Positions 44,279 through 53,888 of a stretch of DNA of 55,445 nucleotides are shown here, one piece after another (position 1 is the stretch's first letter; every line of letters begins with the position of its first letter). Under the pieces are notes generated by a model, which was given only the letters and a program-made list of their open reading frames with translations, was not told where the DNA came from and searched no databases. The position numbers and the translations under genes were made by a program. This DNA comes from an uncultured Bacilli bacterium. GTDB taxonomy: Bacteria; Bacillota_I; Bacilli_A; RF39; UBA660. Where the stretch lies: the NCBI GenBank assembly GCA_944329195.1, contig CALVHX010000003.1, positions 1 through 55,445 on the forward strand, read 5' to 3'.

Positions 44279-44800
44279 ATAGCTACTTTAAAGGATAATC
44301 TTATTAATGAACAAATTAAATGCAAGGAAATGATGGTGATTGGACCTAACGGAGAACAACTTGGTATTAAAACAAAACAAGATGCTTTGACCCTAGCGGG
44401 ATATGCTGGGTTTGACTTGGTTCTTATGAATGAGAATGGTAATCCACCTGTTTGTAAGATTATGGATTATAACAAATTTAAATACGAAAAAAAGAAGAAG
44501 ACGAAGGAAGCTCAAAAAAAGCAGCGTGAAACACAAGTTGAAACTAAAGAGTATCGTCTATCGGTAAATATTGATATTCATGATTTTAATACGAGAGTGG
44601 TAAATGCTAAAAAGTCATTGGAAAAAGGTAATAAAGTTAAAGCTAGTATTAGATTTAAAGGAAGACAAATTGCTCATCCTGAGCTTGCACATGATGTTCT
44701 AGATAGATTTTATGAAAAAGTTAGTGATGTTGCAGACATGGAGGCAAAGCCTAAAATAGAGGGTAAAACTATGTTTATGCTACTTACACCTAAAAAATAG
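44279..44800 (+). CDS. infC: Translation initiation factor IF-3, AUA start
   Basis: A 173-residue protein matching IF-3: ATLKDNLINEQIKCKEMMVIGPNGE, the FDLVLMNENGNPPVCKIMDY strand, the basic linker KYEKKKKTKEAQKKQRE, and a C-terminal domain with NIDIHDFNTRV and IRFKGRQIAHPELA. The start is placed at ATA (44279): ggagg ends eight bases before it, the residues line up with IF-3 N-termini, and infC is known for non-AUG start codons that let IF-3 repress its own synthesis. An upstream in-frame ATG at 44237 lies inside the attenuator hairpin, and GTG 44270 overlaps the ribosome binding site. Confidence 0.93.
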   Translation: MATLKDNLINEQIKCKEMMVIGPNGEQLGIKTKQDALTLAGYAGFDLVLMNENGNPPVCKIMDYNKFKYEKKKKTKEAQKKQRETQVETKEYRLSVNIDIHDFNTRVVNAKKSLEKGNKVKASIRFKGRQIAHPELAHDVLDRFYEKVSDVADMEAKPKIEGKTMFMLLTPKK

Positions 44801-44812
44801 AAGGAGGATATT

Positions 44813-45016
44813 ATGACTAAACTTAAAAAAAATAAGATGAAGACACATAAAGGAACAAAAAAAGTGTTGAATATTAGACAAAGTGGTTCAATTAGTAAGT
44901 CAAGACAAGGAGTACTACATAATACTGGTAAGAATTCTGCTGCTAGAGCTAGTGACAAGAAGAAGGGTACTAGTTTGAGTAAATCAGATTATAAGAGAAT
45001 TAAAGATTTAATATAG
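44813..45016 (+). CDS. rpmI: 50S ribosomal protein L35
   Basis: A 67-residue very basic protein with the L35 pattern [18 protein letters not shown] and [22 protein letters not shown]. The ribosome binding site is aaggagg. It lies 12 bases after infC and 10 before rplT, the normal order. Confidence 0.93.
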   Translation: MTKLKKNKMKTHKGTKKVLNIRQSGSISKSRQGVLHNTGKNSAARASDKKKGTSLSKSDYKRIKDLI

Positions 45017-45026
45017 GAGGCAAGAA

Positions 45027-45530
45027 ATGACAAGAGTTAAAGGCGGCACAGTTGCACGTGCGAGAAGAAAGAAAGTATTAAAAGAAGCAAAAGGTTATTT
45101 TGGTAGTAAACATAGATTGTATAAGACAGCGCATGAACAAGTAATGCACTCTGGTGTCTATGCGTTTAGAGATAGAAAACAAAATAAGAGAAATTTCAGG
45201 AAACTTTGGATCACAAGAATAAATGCTGGTTGTAGAGAAAATGGTATTTCTTATTCTAAATTTATAAATGGATTAAATAAGGCAGGTGTTACAGTAAATA
45301 GAAAGATGCTTAGCGAACTTGCTATCGATAATCCAAAAGCATTTTCTGATTTAGTTGTTATTGCTAAAGATGCGTTAAATGGAAAAGCTTATGTACCAAA
45401 AAATATTTCTGCTACTAAAGAGAAGGAAGTTAAGACTGATAGTACAAAAACTACTAGTTCGAAGTCTGATGTAAAGAAATCTTCTACAAGAAAAGCTACT
45501 AATAAAACTAATGAGAAAGAGGAAAAATAG
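45027..45530 (+). CDS. rplT: 50S ribosomal protein L20 with a charged C-terminal extension
   Basis: The first ~118 residues are a standard L20: [55 protein letters not shown] and a C-terminal RNA-binding half. The protein then continues for ~48 residues rich in Lys, Ser and Thr, giving 167 where 117-119 is usual. L32 in this window has a tail of similar nature. L20 also represses its own operon through the leader. A terminator overlaps the end of the gene. Confidence 0.95.
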   Translation: MTRVKGGTVARARRKKVLKEAKGYFGSKHRLYKTAHEQVMHSGVYAFRDRKQNKRNFRKLWITRINAGCRENGISYSKFINGLNKAGVTVNRKMLSELAIDNPKAFSDLVVIAKDALNGKAYVPKNISATKEKEVKTDSTKTTSSKSDVKKSSTRKATNKTNEKEEK

Positions 45531-45545
45531 TATCTTTCTTTTTTA
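45515..45545 (+). terminator. Terminator of the infC operon
   Basis: The stem agaaaga/tctttct is followed by a T-run and spans the rplT stop. Confidence 0.65.
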
Positions 45546-45574
45546 TTTACTTTTTTATTTAGAGATGGTATACT
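45546..45574 (+). promoter_or_regulatory. Sigma-A-type promoter
   Basis: TTTACT (45546-45551) and TATACT (45569-45574) with a 17-base spacer lie upstream of the gene at 45625. Confidence 0.55.
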
Positions 45575-45624
45575 TATAGTTGATGGATAAGTCTTTTTAA
45601 AAGTTTGATGTGTGGTGATAGAAA

Positions 45625-45918
45625 ATGACATGTTCTAGTTGTAAGAATTTAGATGAAAAGAAGAAGTTAGAGGGAAAGGTGAGTGGATGCAAATATTATT
45701 GTAAGAAGAATAAGTGTTATGTCTGTGGTGATATGCCAAAATGTAAAAATCATCAAAGAGCATATTCGCGTGATAATATTACGTGTGATAAAATTTATGA
45801 AGAAGGAAAGGTTTTTTATAACGATGACCATTCACCTTTGTTTTATTTAGTTATTATAGCTGTTGTAGTTATTCTTTTAATAATAGCAAGGATTACTAGC
45901 CCTGAATTATTTGGATAG
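45625..45918 (+). CDS. Cys-rich, tail-anchored small protein
   Basis: A 97-residue protein with nine Cys in the first ~55 residues (CSSCKN, GCKYYCKKNKC, VCGDMPKCKNH), suggesting a zinc-binding head, and one C-terminal transmembrane helix (~70-90). The ATG follows gtggtgatag. I do not recognise a family. It has its own promoter, and lepA follows after 59 bases. Confidence 0.65.
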   Translation: MTCSSCKNLDEKKKLEGKVSGCKYYCKKNKCYVCGDMPKCKNHQRAYSRDNITCDKIYEEGKVFYNDDHSPLFYLVIIAVVVILLIIARITSPELFG

Positions 45919-45977
45919 ATTAAATTTAGAAGATATTATTTTACATAGTTCTATGATATAGAAGGCAGTGATAAATT

Positions 45978-47765
45978 ATGGAAACAAATAAAATTAGAAA
46001 TTTTAGTATAATAGCACATATTGATCATGGTAAGAGTACTTTAGCGGATCGTATTTTAGAGTATACAGGTGCAATTGAAAAAAGGCAGATGAAGGAACAA
46101 CTACTTGATAGTATGGATATAGAAAGAGAAAGAGGTATTACTATAAAATTAAATACTGTTAGACTAGAATATGATGGGTATGTTTTAAATTTGATCGATA
46201 CTCCCGGACATGTTGATTTTAGTTATGAAGTATCTAGAAGTCTAGCAGCTTGTGAGGGTGCAATACTTGTAGTTGATGCTACCCAAGGTATTGAGGCACA
46301 AACTCTTGCTAATGTATATTTGGCTTTAGATAATAATTTGGAAATAATACCTGTTATTAATAAAATTGATTTACCTAGTGCGGATATTGAAAAAGTAGAA
46401 AGAGAACTTTTGGATACTTTTGGTTTTACTAGTGACGAGATAATTAAAGTATCTGCAAAGACAGGAGAAGGTATTGAAAAATTAATAGAGGCAGTAATCG
46501 ATAGAGTACCTCCGCCAAAAGTGAATAATGATAAGTTAAAGTGCTTAATATTTGATAGTTATTTTGATTCTTACCGTGGTGTAGTGATTTTAGTTAGAGT
46601 TATGTCAGGTACTCTAACTAAAAAAACAAAAATAAAATTTATGGAAACTGGGGAAGTTTTTGATGTTGTATCGCTCGGATATCATACACCGTTTGAAAAG
46701 GAAGTATCATCATTAAGTATGGGGGAAGTTGGCTTTGTTACTGCTTCCATTAAATCTTTGGAATCAGTTAAAGTTGGCGATACTATTACTGATGTGGAAG
46801 ATCCTGCTTTGAATCCTCTTGCTGGATACAAACCGATGAAACCGATGGTTTACTGCGGAATATACCCAATCGAGCCTTCCAAATATCCTAATTTAAAAGA
46901 AGCTATACAAAAACTAAAATTAAATGATGCTGCTTTGACTTTTGAACCCGAATCATCTAGTACTTTGGGATTTGGTTTTCGCATGGGATTTTTGGGATTA
47001 CTGCATTTAGAAATTATTTCTGAAAGAATAGAAAGAGAATTTGGAATTGATATTATTGCTACGACTCCTTCTGTTAATTATGAGATAAATTTGACAGATG
47101 GTAGTACTATATTTATCGATAATCCTAGTATGATGCCAGACAAGGTTAGAATTAAGGAAATTAAGGAACCATATATTTTTACTAATATATTAGTTCCCAC
47201 TATATATATTGGACCTATTATGGAACTATGTCAAGATAAGAGAGGGATATATAAAAGTACGGATTATATTGATAAGACTAGGGTTAATATTCATTATGAA
47301 CTTCCATTATCTGAGATAGTTTATGATTTTTTTGATAGACTGAAATCATCAACGAAAGGATTTGCTTCATTTGATTATGAAATGATAGGTTACAAGGCGA
47401 GTGATCTTGTCAAGATGGATATTCTTTTAAATGGTGAAGTTGTAGATGCCCTTTCACTTATTGTTCATAAGGATTTTGCTTATGATAGAGGAAGAAGAAT
47501 GGTCGATAATCTTAAAAATATTATTCCAAGACAAATGTTTGAGGTGCCTGTGCAGGCAGTTATTGGAAGTAAGGTTATAGCGAGAAGTGATATTAAAGCC
47601 ATGCGAAAAGATGTTTTGGCTAAATGTTATGGCGGTGACATTACGAGAAAAAGAAAGCTATTAGATAAGCAAAAAGAAGGAAAAAAGAAAATGAAAACGA
47701 TAGGTAAAGTTGAGATTCCAAGTGAAGCCTTCTTAAGCATTTTAAGTGATTATAAAAAAAATTAA
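45978..47765 (+). CDS. lepA: Elongation factor 4 (LepA)
   Basis: A 595-residue ribosome-bound GTPase. G1 is AHIDHGKST (~14-22), G2 RGITIK, G3 DTPGHVD, G4 NKID. EF-G-like domains and the LepA-specific C-terminal domain ([25 protein letters not shown]) follow. LepA acts on stalled or misassembled ribosomes. Length matches the family (~600). The next gene starts 21 bases later. Confidence 0.96.
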   Translation: METNKIRNFSIIAHIDHGKSTLADRILEYTGAIEKRQMKEQLLDSMDIERERGITIKLNTVRLEYDGYVLNLIDTPGHVDFSYEVSRSLAACEGAILVVDATQGIEAQTLANVYLALDNNLEIIPVINKIDLPSADIEKVERELLDTFGFTSDEIIKVSAKTGEGIEKLIEAVIDRVPPPKVNNDKLKCLIFDSYFDSYRGVVILVRVMSGTLTKKTKIKFMETGEVFDVVSLGYHTPFEKEVSSLSMGEVGFVTASIKSLESVKVGDTITDVEDPALNPLAGYKPMKPMVYCGIYPIEPSKYPNLKEAIQKLKLNDAALTFEPESSSTLGFGFRMGFLGLLHLEIISERIEREFGIDIIATTPSVNYEINLTDGSTIFIDNPSMMPDKVRIKEIKEPYIFTNILVPTIYIGPIMELCQDKRGIYKSTDYIDKTRVNIHYELPLSEIVYDFFDRLKSSTKGFASFDYEMIGYKASDLVKMDILLNGEVVDALSLIVHKDFAYDRGRRMVDNLKNIIPRQMFEVPVQAVIGSKVIARSDIKAMRKDVLAKCYGGDITRKRKLLDKQKEGKKKMKTIGKVEIPSEAFLSILSDYKKN

Positions 47766-47786
47766 CTAATATAAAGGCGGTATGAA

Positions 47787-49619
47787 ATGAAAGAATCAGA
47801 AAATATATTACTTGAGATATTGCTGGGGGAAGAAAAACTAGATTGGGAAAGATTAAATAAATTATTAGAAGAAGATTACGTCCAAACAATAAGAGGAATA
47901 TTTAAAGTTTTTACTGATTCTTTTTTGTCGAGGCCTTATAAAGAAATTGACCTAATCTTATTCAATATAGAGAAGATTGTATTATCTCAGAATTCAAAAA
48001 ATTTTAGAATAATAAAGAATGCGGTGATGGAAGCTAATAAAGAATTGTCGCAGATTAAGCTTAATAATGTCAGCTTCATATTGCGCTGTTTTAAATTTAG
48101 ATTGTTCGATTTAAATAGAAAGTTAAATGAAAAGTTAAAACAAGATAGCAAAGTGAATTTATATTCTATTTATTATAACTTAATATTTGAGCAGAGAAGA
48201 ATAGATATTATTATATTTGTTTTTAAATCAAATAAAAATATTTTGGATCTTACTGATACAAAAGGAAATGACTTATTTTTCAATATATTAGATTATTATT
48301 GCGAACTGAAAGATGAGGAAGAAAAGAAGTACTTTTGGGAAGTAATAATGATATTTTTGGAATATATGAGTAGTGAAAAAATAAGGGATAGTAAATATAT
48401 GAATTTACTGGAGAGAGAATTTTGTGTTAATGAAGAGCACGTGATTGCTTTAAGGGAAAAGATGATGGAAATAGTACAAATAGATTTAATGGGACTGTTT
48501 AAAAAATATCATGTTTCTAGTGAAGTACATAAATCTGTTATTGATGAATTAAAGAGTTTTTCTCGCTCTGAGGATGGAAGGGCTTTTATACATGGAAATT
48601 TTGTGACAATTGATGGCGAAGATGCTGAATGTCTAGATGATGCAATTTGTTTAAAAAAGAATAGCGATGGTACGTTTTATTTTTATGTTGCAATTACTGA
48701 TATACCTTCTGTTATTCCTTATGGGTCACTTAATTTTTATGATGCGTTAAAAAAAGTGGAAACGATATATCTTCCCGATAAAACTATTGATTTATATCAT
48801 CCACATATTTCGAGAAATTTATGTTCACTACTTCCTAATGTTAATAAAAATGTTATTGTATATAGATATTTATTAACGCCTAATTATGAGATCGATATAG
48901 ATAGTTTAGAAATAATCAAAGGAGTAATTAGAGTTAATAGTAACTTGAACTATAATCAAGTTAATAAACAGATGGGTATAGATGCTAAAACGTTAGAGAT
49001 GCTCGAAGGGATCTATTTGATGACTTTATTTTTAAGGTGTCAAAATAAAGTTAAGGAAAAATATCGAAAGGTAGAAAACATAATAAATAGTTCTGCCGTT
49101 TATCATCATAGTATGTTTGCAGACACTTCTATTTCTGCAAATATTGTACAAGAGTCGATGCTACTTGTTAATAGCTCTGTACCATATTATTTTAGTAGGA
49201 GGGGACTTGTTTATATTTTTCGAAATCATAAAGTAACAGATGATAGGGAAAAAGAAATTAAAATTAAAAATGCAATAGATGCAGTTCTTAATAGCAATGG
49301 TAGTATATCTTCACAAGAGTTAGATGAAATGGTAAATACTATAAGGCAGATGTATTTAACGGCTAGTTATAGTACTGTAAATCAAGGCCATCAAGGATTA
49401 GGATATGAGTTCTATTCGCATTCTACTAGTGGTGCCAGAAGATTTATAGATAGTTATAATCAATATTTGACATATCTTCAAATTTTTGGTAAAGAAAAAG
49501 GTGATGATTTAATCGTTTCTGCTGAAGAAGTAGTAGAAAGAGTTAATAAGCGAAAGATTGAGATCCGTATGTTCGAATCTGAATATGGAAGCCAACTTTC
49601 GAAAATAAGAAGGAAGTGA
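47787..49619 (+). CDS. RNase II/R (RNB)-like protein with a substituted catalytic aspartate
   Basis: A 610-residue protein. The N-terminal ~255 residues are helical with no cold-shock signature. The RNB domain starts FVTIDGEDAECLDDAICL with Asp276, Cys282, Asp284, Asp285; in RNase II/R the four metal-binding positions at this spacing are all Asp, so the second is replaced by Cys. The downstream HSTSGARRFIDSYNQYL keeps the RR and Asp of the SPIRRYxDL motif but loses its Ser-Pro-Ile. No S1 domain follows. It may be a weakened exoribonuclease or an RNA-binding protein. It lies between lepA and miaB, with one base between its stop and the miaB start. Confidence 0.75.
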   Translation: MKESENILLEILLGEEKLDWERLNKLLEEDYVQTIRGIFKVFTDSFLSRPYKEIDLILFNIEKIVLSQNSKNFRIIKNAVMEANKELSQIKLNNVSFILRCFKFRLFDLNRKLNEKLKQDSKVNLYSIYYNLIFEQRRIDIIIFVFKSNKNILDLTDTKGNDLFFNILDYYCELKDEEEKKYFWEVIMIFLEYMSSEKIRDSKYMNLLEREFCVNEEHVIALREKMMEIVQIDLMGLFKKYHVSSEVHKSVIDELKSFSRSEDGRAFIHGNFVTIDGEDAECLDDAICLKKNSDGTFYFYVAITDIPSVIPYGSLNFYDALKKVETIYLPDKTIDLYHPHISRNLCSLLPNVNKNVIVYRYLLTPNYEIDIDSLEIIKGVIRVNSNLNYNQVNKQMGIDAKTLEMLEGIYLMTLFLRCQNKVKEKYRKVENIINSSAVYHHSMFADTSISANIVQESMLLVNSSVPYYFSRRGLVYIFRNHKVTDDREKEIKIKNAIDAVLNSNGSISSQELDEMVNTIRQMYLTASYSTVNQGHQGLGYEFYSHSTSGARRFIDSYNQYLTYLQIFGKEKGDDLIVSAEEVVERVNKRKIEIRMFESEYGSQLSKIRRK

Positions 49620-49620
49620 T

Positions 49621-51045
49621 ATGATGAATTTTCCGGATTTAAAGGAAGCAAGAAAAAGAACAAAAGAAAAAGTAAATATTTTATATGATAAATATCTAAT
49701 ACCATATGAAGTAAAAAATATTGGTGTAGGGAAAAAATATTCAGTACTTACATATGGATGCCAAATGAATGTACACGACAGTGAAAATATTAGCGGCATT
49801 ATGGAAGAATTAGGATATTCTAGGGAAGAAAATTACGAAAATAGTGATATTGTGATCATAAATACTTGTGCTATTAGGGAGAATGCTCATAATAAAGTTA
49901 TTGGTATTTTGGGAAGAATTAAACATTTAAAAGAAATAAATAATAATTTGATTGTCATATTTTGCGGTTGTATGGCACAAGAAGAGTCTATTACTAATAT
50001 GATATATGAAAAATATCCATGGGTAGATATTGTAATAGGTACTCATAATATTTATGAAATTCCTCTATCTTTAAAAAAGGTGTTAGAAAGTGAAAAACAG
50101 AGTATTTCAGTGTATTCGATAGAAGGAGATATTATAGAGAATCTTCCAATAAAAAGAGACTCTAAATATAAAGCTTGGGTTAATATTCAATATGGATGTG
50201 ATAAGTTTTGTTCATATTGCATAGTTCCTTATACGAGAGGAAAGCAAAGAAGTAGGATGCCAGAGGATATAATAGAAGAAGTTAAAGGCTTAAAGGAAAA
50301 AGGTTATAGAGAGGTAACTTTGCTTGGTCAAAATGTTACCGCTTATGGTAAAGATTTGGAGAAAGGCTATACTATGGCTAACCTACTTGAAAATATATCG
50401 AAAACTGGGATTGACAGAATTCGTTTTGTTACCTCGCATCCTTGGGATTTTTCTGATGATATGATAGAGGTAATTGCTAGATATGATAATATTATGCCAT
50501 ATATTCATCTTCCTATTCAAAGTGGCTCTGATGATATTTTAAAAAAGATGAATAGAAGATATACAGTAGAAGAATATAAAGAGTTATTTTATAAATTAAA
50601 GAAAAAAATTCCTGGTGTTAGTATTACGACAGATATAATAGTGGGTTTCCCTAATGAAACTTCGAGTGATTTTGAAAAGACTTTAGCGGTATACGATGAG
50701 CTTAAATTTGATTTGGCTTATACATTTATTTACTCTCCTAGAGAGGGTACTCCTGCTTCTTTCATTAAAGATGAGATATCTATTGAAGAAAAAGAAGAGA
50801 GACTTTACAAACTTAATCAGAAAGTAAATGAATATGCAAAGATTGCTAATCAAAAATATTTGCATAAGATAGTCCCCGTTTTAATAGAGGGTTTTTCGGA
50901 TAAGAATGGTAAGGTTATGGGATATACTGATACAATGAAGTTAGTTAATATTGAGGCTGACGAATCTTATATTGGAAAGATAGTTCCCGTATTTATTACT
51001 GATGTTAAGACATGGTCGATGGAAGGAGTAGTAAAAGTTGATTGA
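49621..51045 (+). CDS. miaB: tRNA-2-methylthio-N6-dimethylallyladenosine synthase MiaB
   Basis: A 474-residue radical-SAM methylthiotransferase that modifies A37 of tRNAs reading UNN codons. The N-terminal UPF0004 domain holds the second cluster's Cys (YGCQMN, NTCAIRENA, FCGCMAQ), the radical-SAM motif is CDKFCSYC (CxxxCxxC) near 193-200, and a C-terminal TRAM domain ends the protein. All six cluster cysteines are present. Its neighbour ymcA overlaps it by eight bases, as in Bacillus. Confidence 0.95.
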   Translation: MMNFPDLKEARKRTKEKVNILYDKYLIPYEVKNIGVGKKYSVLTYGCQMNVHDSENISGIMEELGYSREENYENSDIVIINTCAIRENAHNKVIGILGRIKHLKEINNNLIVIFCGCMAQEESITNMIYEKYPWVDIVIGTHNIYEIPLSLKKVLESEKQSISVYSIEGDIIENLPIKRDSKYKAWVNIQYGCDKFCSYCIVPYTRGKQRSRMPEDIIEEVKGLKEKGYREVTLLGQNVTAYGKDLEKGYTMANLLENISKTGIDRIRFVTSHPWDFSDDMIEVIARYDNIMPYIHLPIQSGSDDILKKMNRRYTVEEYKELFYKLKKKIPGVSITTDIIVGFPNETSSDFEKTLAVYDELKFDLAYTFIYSPREGTPASFIKDEISIEEKEERLYKLNQKVNEYAKIANQKYLHKIVPVLIEGFSDKNGKVMGYTDTMKLVNIEADESYIGKIVPVFITDVKTWSMEGVVKVD

Positions 51046-51373
51046 AAGCAGTATAGAAGAATTATTTAATAGTATAAATGATTCTAGTGAGTACAAAGAA
51101 TATAAAAAAATTGTCGAGATACTTGCTAAGAATAAAGATATTATGAAAATGGTAGAAGAAATTAAAGCCCTTCAAAAAGAGGCTACTAATTTAGAATATC
51201 TCGGTGACGATAGATACAAGGATATAGATAAAGAGATAGAAGAAAAGATGCAAATTTTAAATAGCAATAAAGATTATCAAGAATATTTGGAGAAATTAAA
51301 ATCTTTTAATAAAGTGCTTTTAGCATCATCTTCGATGATTGAAGAATATGTCGATGAAAAAGTTGGAATGTAA
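51038..51373 (+). CDS. ymcA: YmcA/YlbF-family protein (RicA-like)
   Basis: A 111-residue helical protein of the Com_YlbF family (SSEYKEYKKIVEILAKN, then MVEEIKALQKEATNLE, then EIEEKMQILNSNKDYQEYL). In Bacillus, YmcA, YlbF and YaaT form the Ric complex, which affects RNase Y and Spo0A phosphorylation; placement after miaB matches ymcA. A TTG start overlaps miaB behind ggaaggag. Paralogue choice between YmcA and YlbF rests on position. Confidence 0.8.
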   Translation: MIESSIEELFNSINDSSEYKEYKKIVEILAKNKDIMKMVEEIKALQKEATNLEYLGDDRYKDIDKEIEEKMQILNSNKDYQEYLEKLKSFNKVLLASSSMIEEYVDEKVGM

Positions 51374-51477
51374 GTTTTTTGGGCGATTATTTACATAGTG
51401 TCAATTATTATATATTTTGTATTGTACGATAGATTTTTTATGATAAATTTGGTACAATATAGGTAGAGGTGTTAATG

Positions 51478-52626
51478 ATGAAATTAAGTATTGGAGTAAT
51501 TTTTGGTGGAAATAGTTTAGAACATGAGCTATCTATTTTAACAGCGGTACAGGCAATGGATAATATTGATAAAGAAAGATACGAAGTTGTTCCCATATAT
51601 ATAGCAAAAGATTTTACGATGTATACAGGTGGAATGCTTAGATATATTGATAGTTACAAGGATTTTAATCTAATTAATAGATATGCTACAAAAATAAATT
51701 TAATAAATAAAAAAGGAAGATTTATTTTACAAACATCCGGAATAATAAAAAGAGAATATAAAGAAATACATCTTGCATTTCCAATGGTACACGGGAAGAA
51801 TACGGAAGATGGTAGTATTGTCGGATATTTAGAAATTTTAGGTATTCCTTATGTTGGTAGTGATATATATTCTTCTTCGGTAGGGCAAGATAAAGTGTTT
51901 ACTAAACAGATACTTGCCTCTAATGGGCTTCCTGTTACTGATTTTGTTTACTTTACTAGTAGTGATTATCAGACTGATAAGGAAGATATATTTAAGAAAA
52001 TAGATGATTTATCTTACCCTCTTATCGTAAAACCTGCTAGACTAGGGAGTAGTATTGGTATTGAGCTAGTTAATAGAAAGGAAGAACTTGAGTCATCGAT
52101 TGAGAAAGTTATGTTAAAAGATGAGAAAGTACTAGTGGAAGAGTATATCGAATCGCGAAGTGAATATAATATGGCGGTTCTTGCAAGTAAAGGAAAATTA
52201 ATTGGATCTGTTATTGAAAGAATTGAAAAAGATGGCGTGTGTGACTACTATGATAAATATCATAAAGATAGTGATGATGACAGCTATAAAAGAATTTATC
52301 CTGCCGATATAAGCAAAGCACTTGCCGAGGAAATTGAGAAGACAAGTAAAAAAGCATATAAGGTGCTTTCTCTAGCGGGGGTTGCTCGAATTGATTATAT
52401 TTATGACAATAAAAAGAAAAAACTATATATAAATGAGGTTAATACTATTCCAAATTTCTTTTGTCATCATTTATTTGATGATAAAAATATTGACTACCGC
52501 GAACTTCTTGGCATAATGATTAAGGAGTCTATAGATAAGATTCATAAACAAGATAATATGGTAAAGACGTTAGATGATCAAATGTTTAAAAAAGTGACTA
52601 GTAAAGATGTAAGGGATATGAAATAA
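51478..52626 (+). CDS. ddl: D-alanine--D-alanine ligase
   Basis: A 382-residue ATP-grasp enzyme joining two D-Ala for peptidoglycan. The pattern is GVIFGGNSLEHELSILTA (~5-22), FPMVHGKNTEDGSIVGYLE, IVKPARLGSSIGI for ATP binding and INEVNTIPNF near the end. The omega-loop region has DYYDKYH, closer to Ddl than to D-Ala-D-Lac ligases. The protein has ~30 residues more at its C-terminus than many Ddl proteins. The ATG at 51478 is six bases after gaggtg; 51475 is an alternative. Confidence 0.93.
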   Translation: MKLSIGVIFGGNSLEHELSILTAVQAMDNIDKERYEVVPIYIAKDFTMYTGGMLRYIDSYKDFNLINRYATKINLINKKGRFILQTSGIIKREYKEIHLAFPMVHGKNTEDGSIVGYLEILGIPYVGSDIYSSSVGQDKVFTKQILASNGLPVTDFVYFTSSDYQTDKEDIFKKIDDLSYPLIVKPARLGSSIGIELVNRKEELESSIEKVMLKDEKVLVEEYIESRSEYNMAVLASKGKLIGSVIERIEKDGVCDYYDKYHKDSDDDSYKRIYPADISKALAEEIEKTSKKAYKVLSLAGVARIDYIYDNKKKKLYINEVNTIPNFFCHHLFDDKNIDYRELLGIMIKESIDKIHKQDNMVKTLDDQMFKKVTSKDVRDMK

Positions 52627-52627
52627 T

Positions 52628-53188
52628 ATGTATGGATATATTAGTGGAATGGTAAAAGAAATAGAACCTAATTACATTATTATTGATAACAATGGTATCG
52701 GATATCTTGTCTTTGTTCCTAATCCTTATGGTTTTGTGATAAATAAAGAGTATACAGTATATACATATTCTAATATAAGAGAAGATGAATATTCACTATA
52801 TGGTTTTAAAACAAGAGAAGAGAAAGAGTTGTTTTTAAAATTGATTTCTGTAAAAGGGTTGGGACCAAAGATGGCACTTCCTATGTTAGCTACTGGTGCG
52901 ACTAACTTAATTGAGGAAGCTATCGAGACAGAAAACATTAATTATTTGAAGAAGTTTCCTAAAATTGGCGATAAAGTGGCAAGACAGATGATTTTAGATT
53001 TAAAGGGTAAACTTAATGTTATTAACACGGGAATATTTGCTAGAGAAGATCATTCTGCCGAACTTACGGAAGCTTTAGTGGGACTTGGATACAGGCAAGT
53101 AGATATTAAAAAAATTATTAATAAGATCGATATAAATTTATCATTAGAGGAACAAATTAAAATGGCATTAAAGTTACTATTAAAGTAG
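52628..53188 (+). CDS. ruvA: Holliday junction branch migration subunit RuvA
   Basis: A 186-residue protein with an N-terminal OB fold (MYGYISGMVKEIEPNYIIIDNNGIGYLVF), the helix-hairpin-helix domain (ISVKGLGPKMALPML, FPKIGDKVARQMILDLKGK) and a C-terminal RuvB-binding domain (ALVGLGYRQVDIKKII). RuvB is normally next; here a terminator and convergent lexA follow, so ruvB must be elsewhere. It starts one base after ddl. Confidence 0.93.
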   Translation: MYGYISGMVKEIEPNYIIIDNNGIGYLVFVPNPYGFVINKEYTVYTYSNIREDEYSLYGFKTREEKELFLKLISVKGLGPKMALPMLATGATNLIEEAIETENINYLKKFPKIGDKVARQMILDLKGKLNVINTGIFAREDHSAELTEALVGLGYRQVDIKKIINKIDINLSLEEQIKMALKLLLK

Positions 53189-53205
53189 CTTTAATGTCAT
53201 TTTTA
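53162..53205 (+). terminator. Terminator overlapping the ruvA end
   Basis: A 12-bp stem atggcattaaag/ctttaatgtcat (one G-U pair) is followed by five T residues and covers the stop codon. Confidence 0.8.
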
Positions 53206-53214
53206 TCATTTTAT

Positions 53215-53236
53215 AAAAAAAGAGCAAATGGCTCTC
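53215..53236 (-). terminator. Terminator of lexA
   Basis: On the - strand, agagc/gctct is followed by six T residues just beyond the lexA stop. Confidence 0.65.
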
Positions 53237-53240
53237 AAAA

Positions 53241-53867
53241 TTAAAATTTTCTATATAATCCTATTGCTTTTCCCAAAATAGTTACATTTTTTAATATTAT
53301 AGGAAGCATATAATCATTTTCAGGTTGTAATCTAATATAATCATTTTCCCTAAAGAATCTTTTTATCGTAACTTGATTCTCATCATCCATAGCTATAATA
53401 ATTTCTCCATTTTTGGCACTGTTGGTTCTTTCTACAATAACAATGTCTTTATCGTATATTCCCGCATTGATCATACTATCTCCTTCTACTTTGATGGTAA
53501 ATATTTCTTTCTTTTTAGGTAGTAAGTAAGCAGGCAAGCTAATTACCTCATTGGGAACTTCGATTGCTTCGATTGGATTACCCGCGGTTACTTTGCCAAG
53601 TAAAGGTACAGTTACAATATCATTACTTTCTTTTTCAAACTCGTTTGGGACTAATAATTCTAATAGGTGATTGCTTCCTTCTCCTCTTTTTAAATATCCT
53701 TTTTCTATTAATTTATTTACATGAACATGGGCCGTAGCAGGGGAACTCAGATTAAAATTAGCGGCTATTTCTCTTATAGATGGTGGGTACTTTTTTTGGG
53801 CAGAAAACTTTTTTATATATGTTAAAATATCTTTTTGTCTGTTAGTTAATTTTCCTTCTTTAACCAT
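53241..53867 (-). CDS. lexA: SOS repressor LexA
   Basis: A 208-residue repressor. The winged-helix DNA-binding domain (~1-70; TNRQKDILTYIKKFSAQKKYPPS) is followed by the Ala-Gly cleavage site in VTAGNP (~92-97), the Ser nucleophile in EGDSMINAG and the Lys base in VTIKRFF. It should represses SOS genes until RecA-stimulated self-cleavage. Its own promoter carries a LexA box, and it is transcribed away from a small membrane-protein gene, the position yneA holds in Bacillus. Confidence 0.96.
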   Translation of the reverse strand: MVKEGKLTNRQKDILTYIKKFSAQKKYPPSIREIAANFNLSSPATAHVHVNKLIEKGYLKRGEGSNHLLELLVPNEFEKESNDIVTVPLLGKVTAGNPIEAIEVPNEVISLPAYLLPKKKEIFTIKVEGDSMINAGIYDKDIVIVERTNSAKNGEIIIAMDDENQVTIKRFFRENDYIRLQPENDYMLPIILKNVTILGKAIGLYRKF

Positions 53868-53888
53868 TTGTTAACTCCTTTCTTCTAT

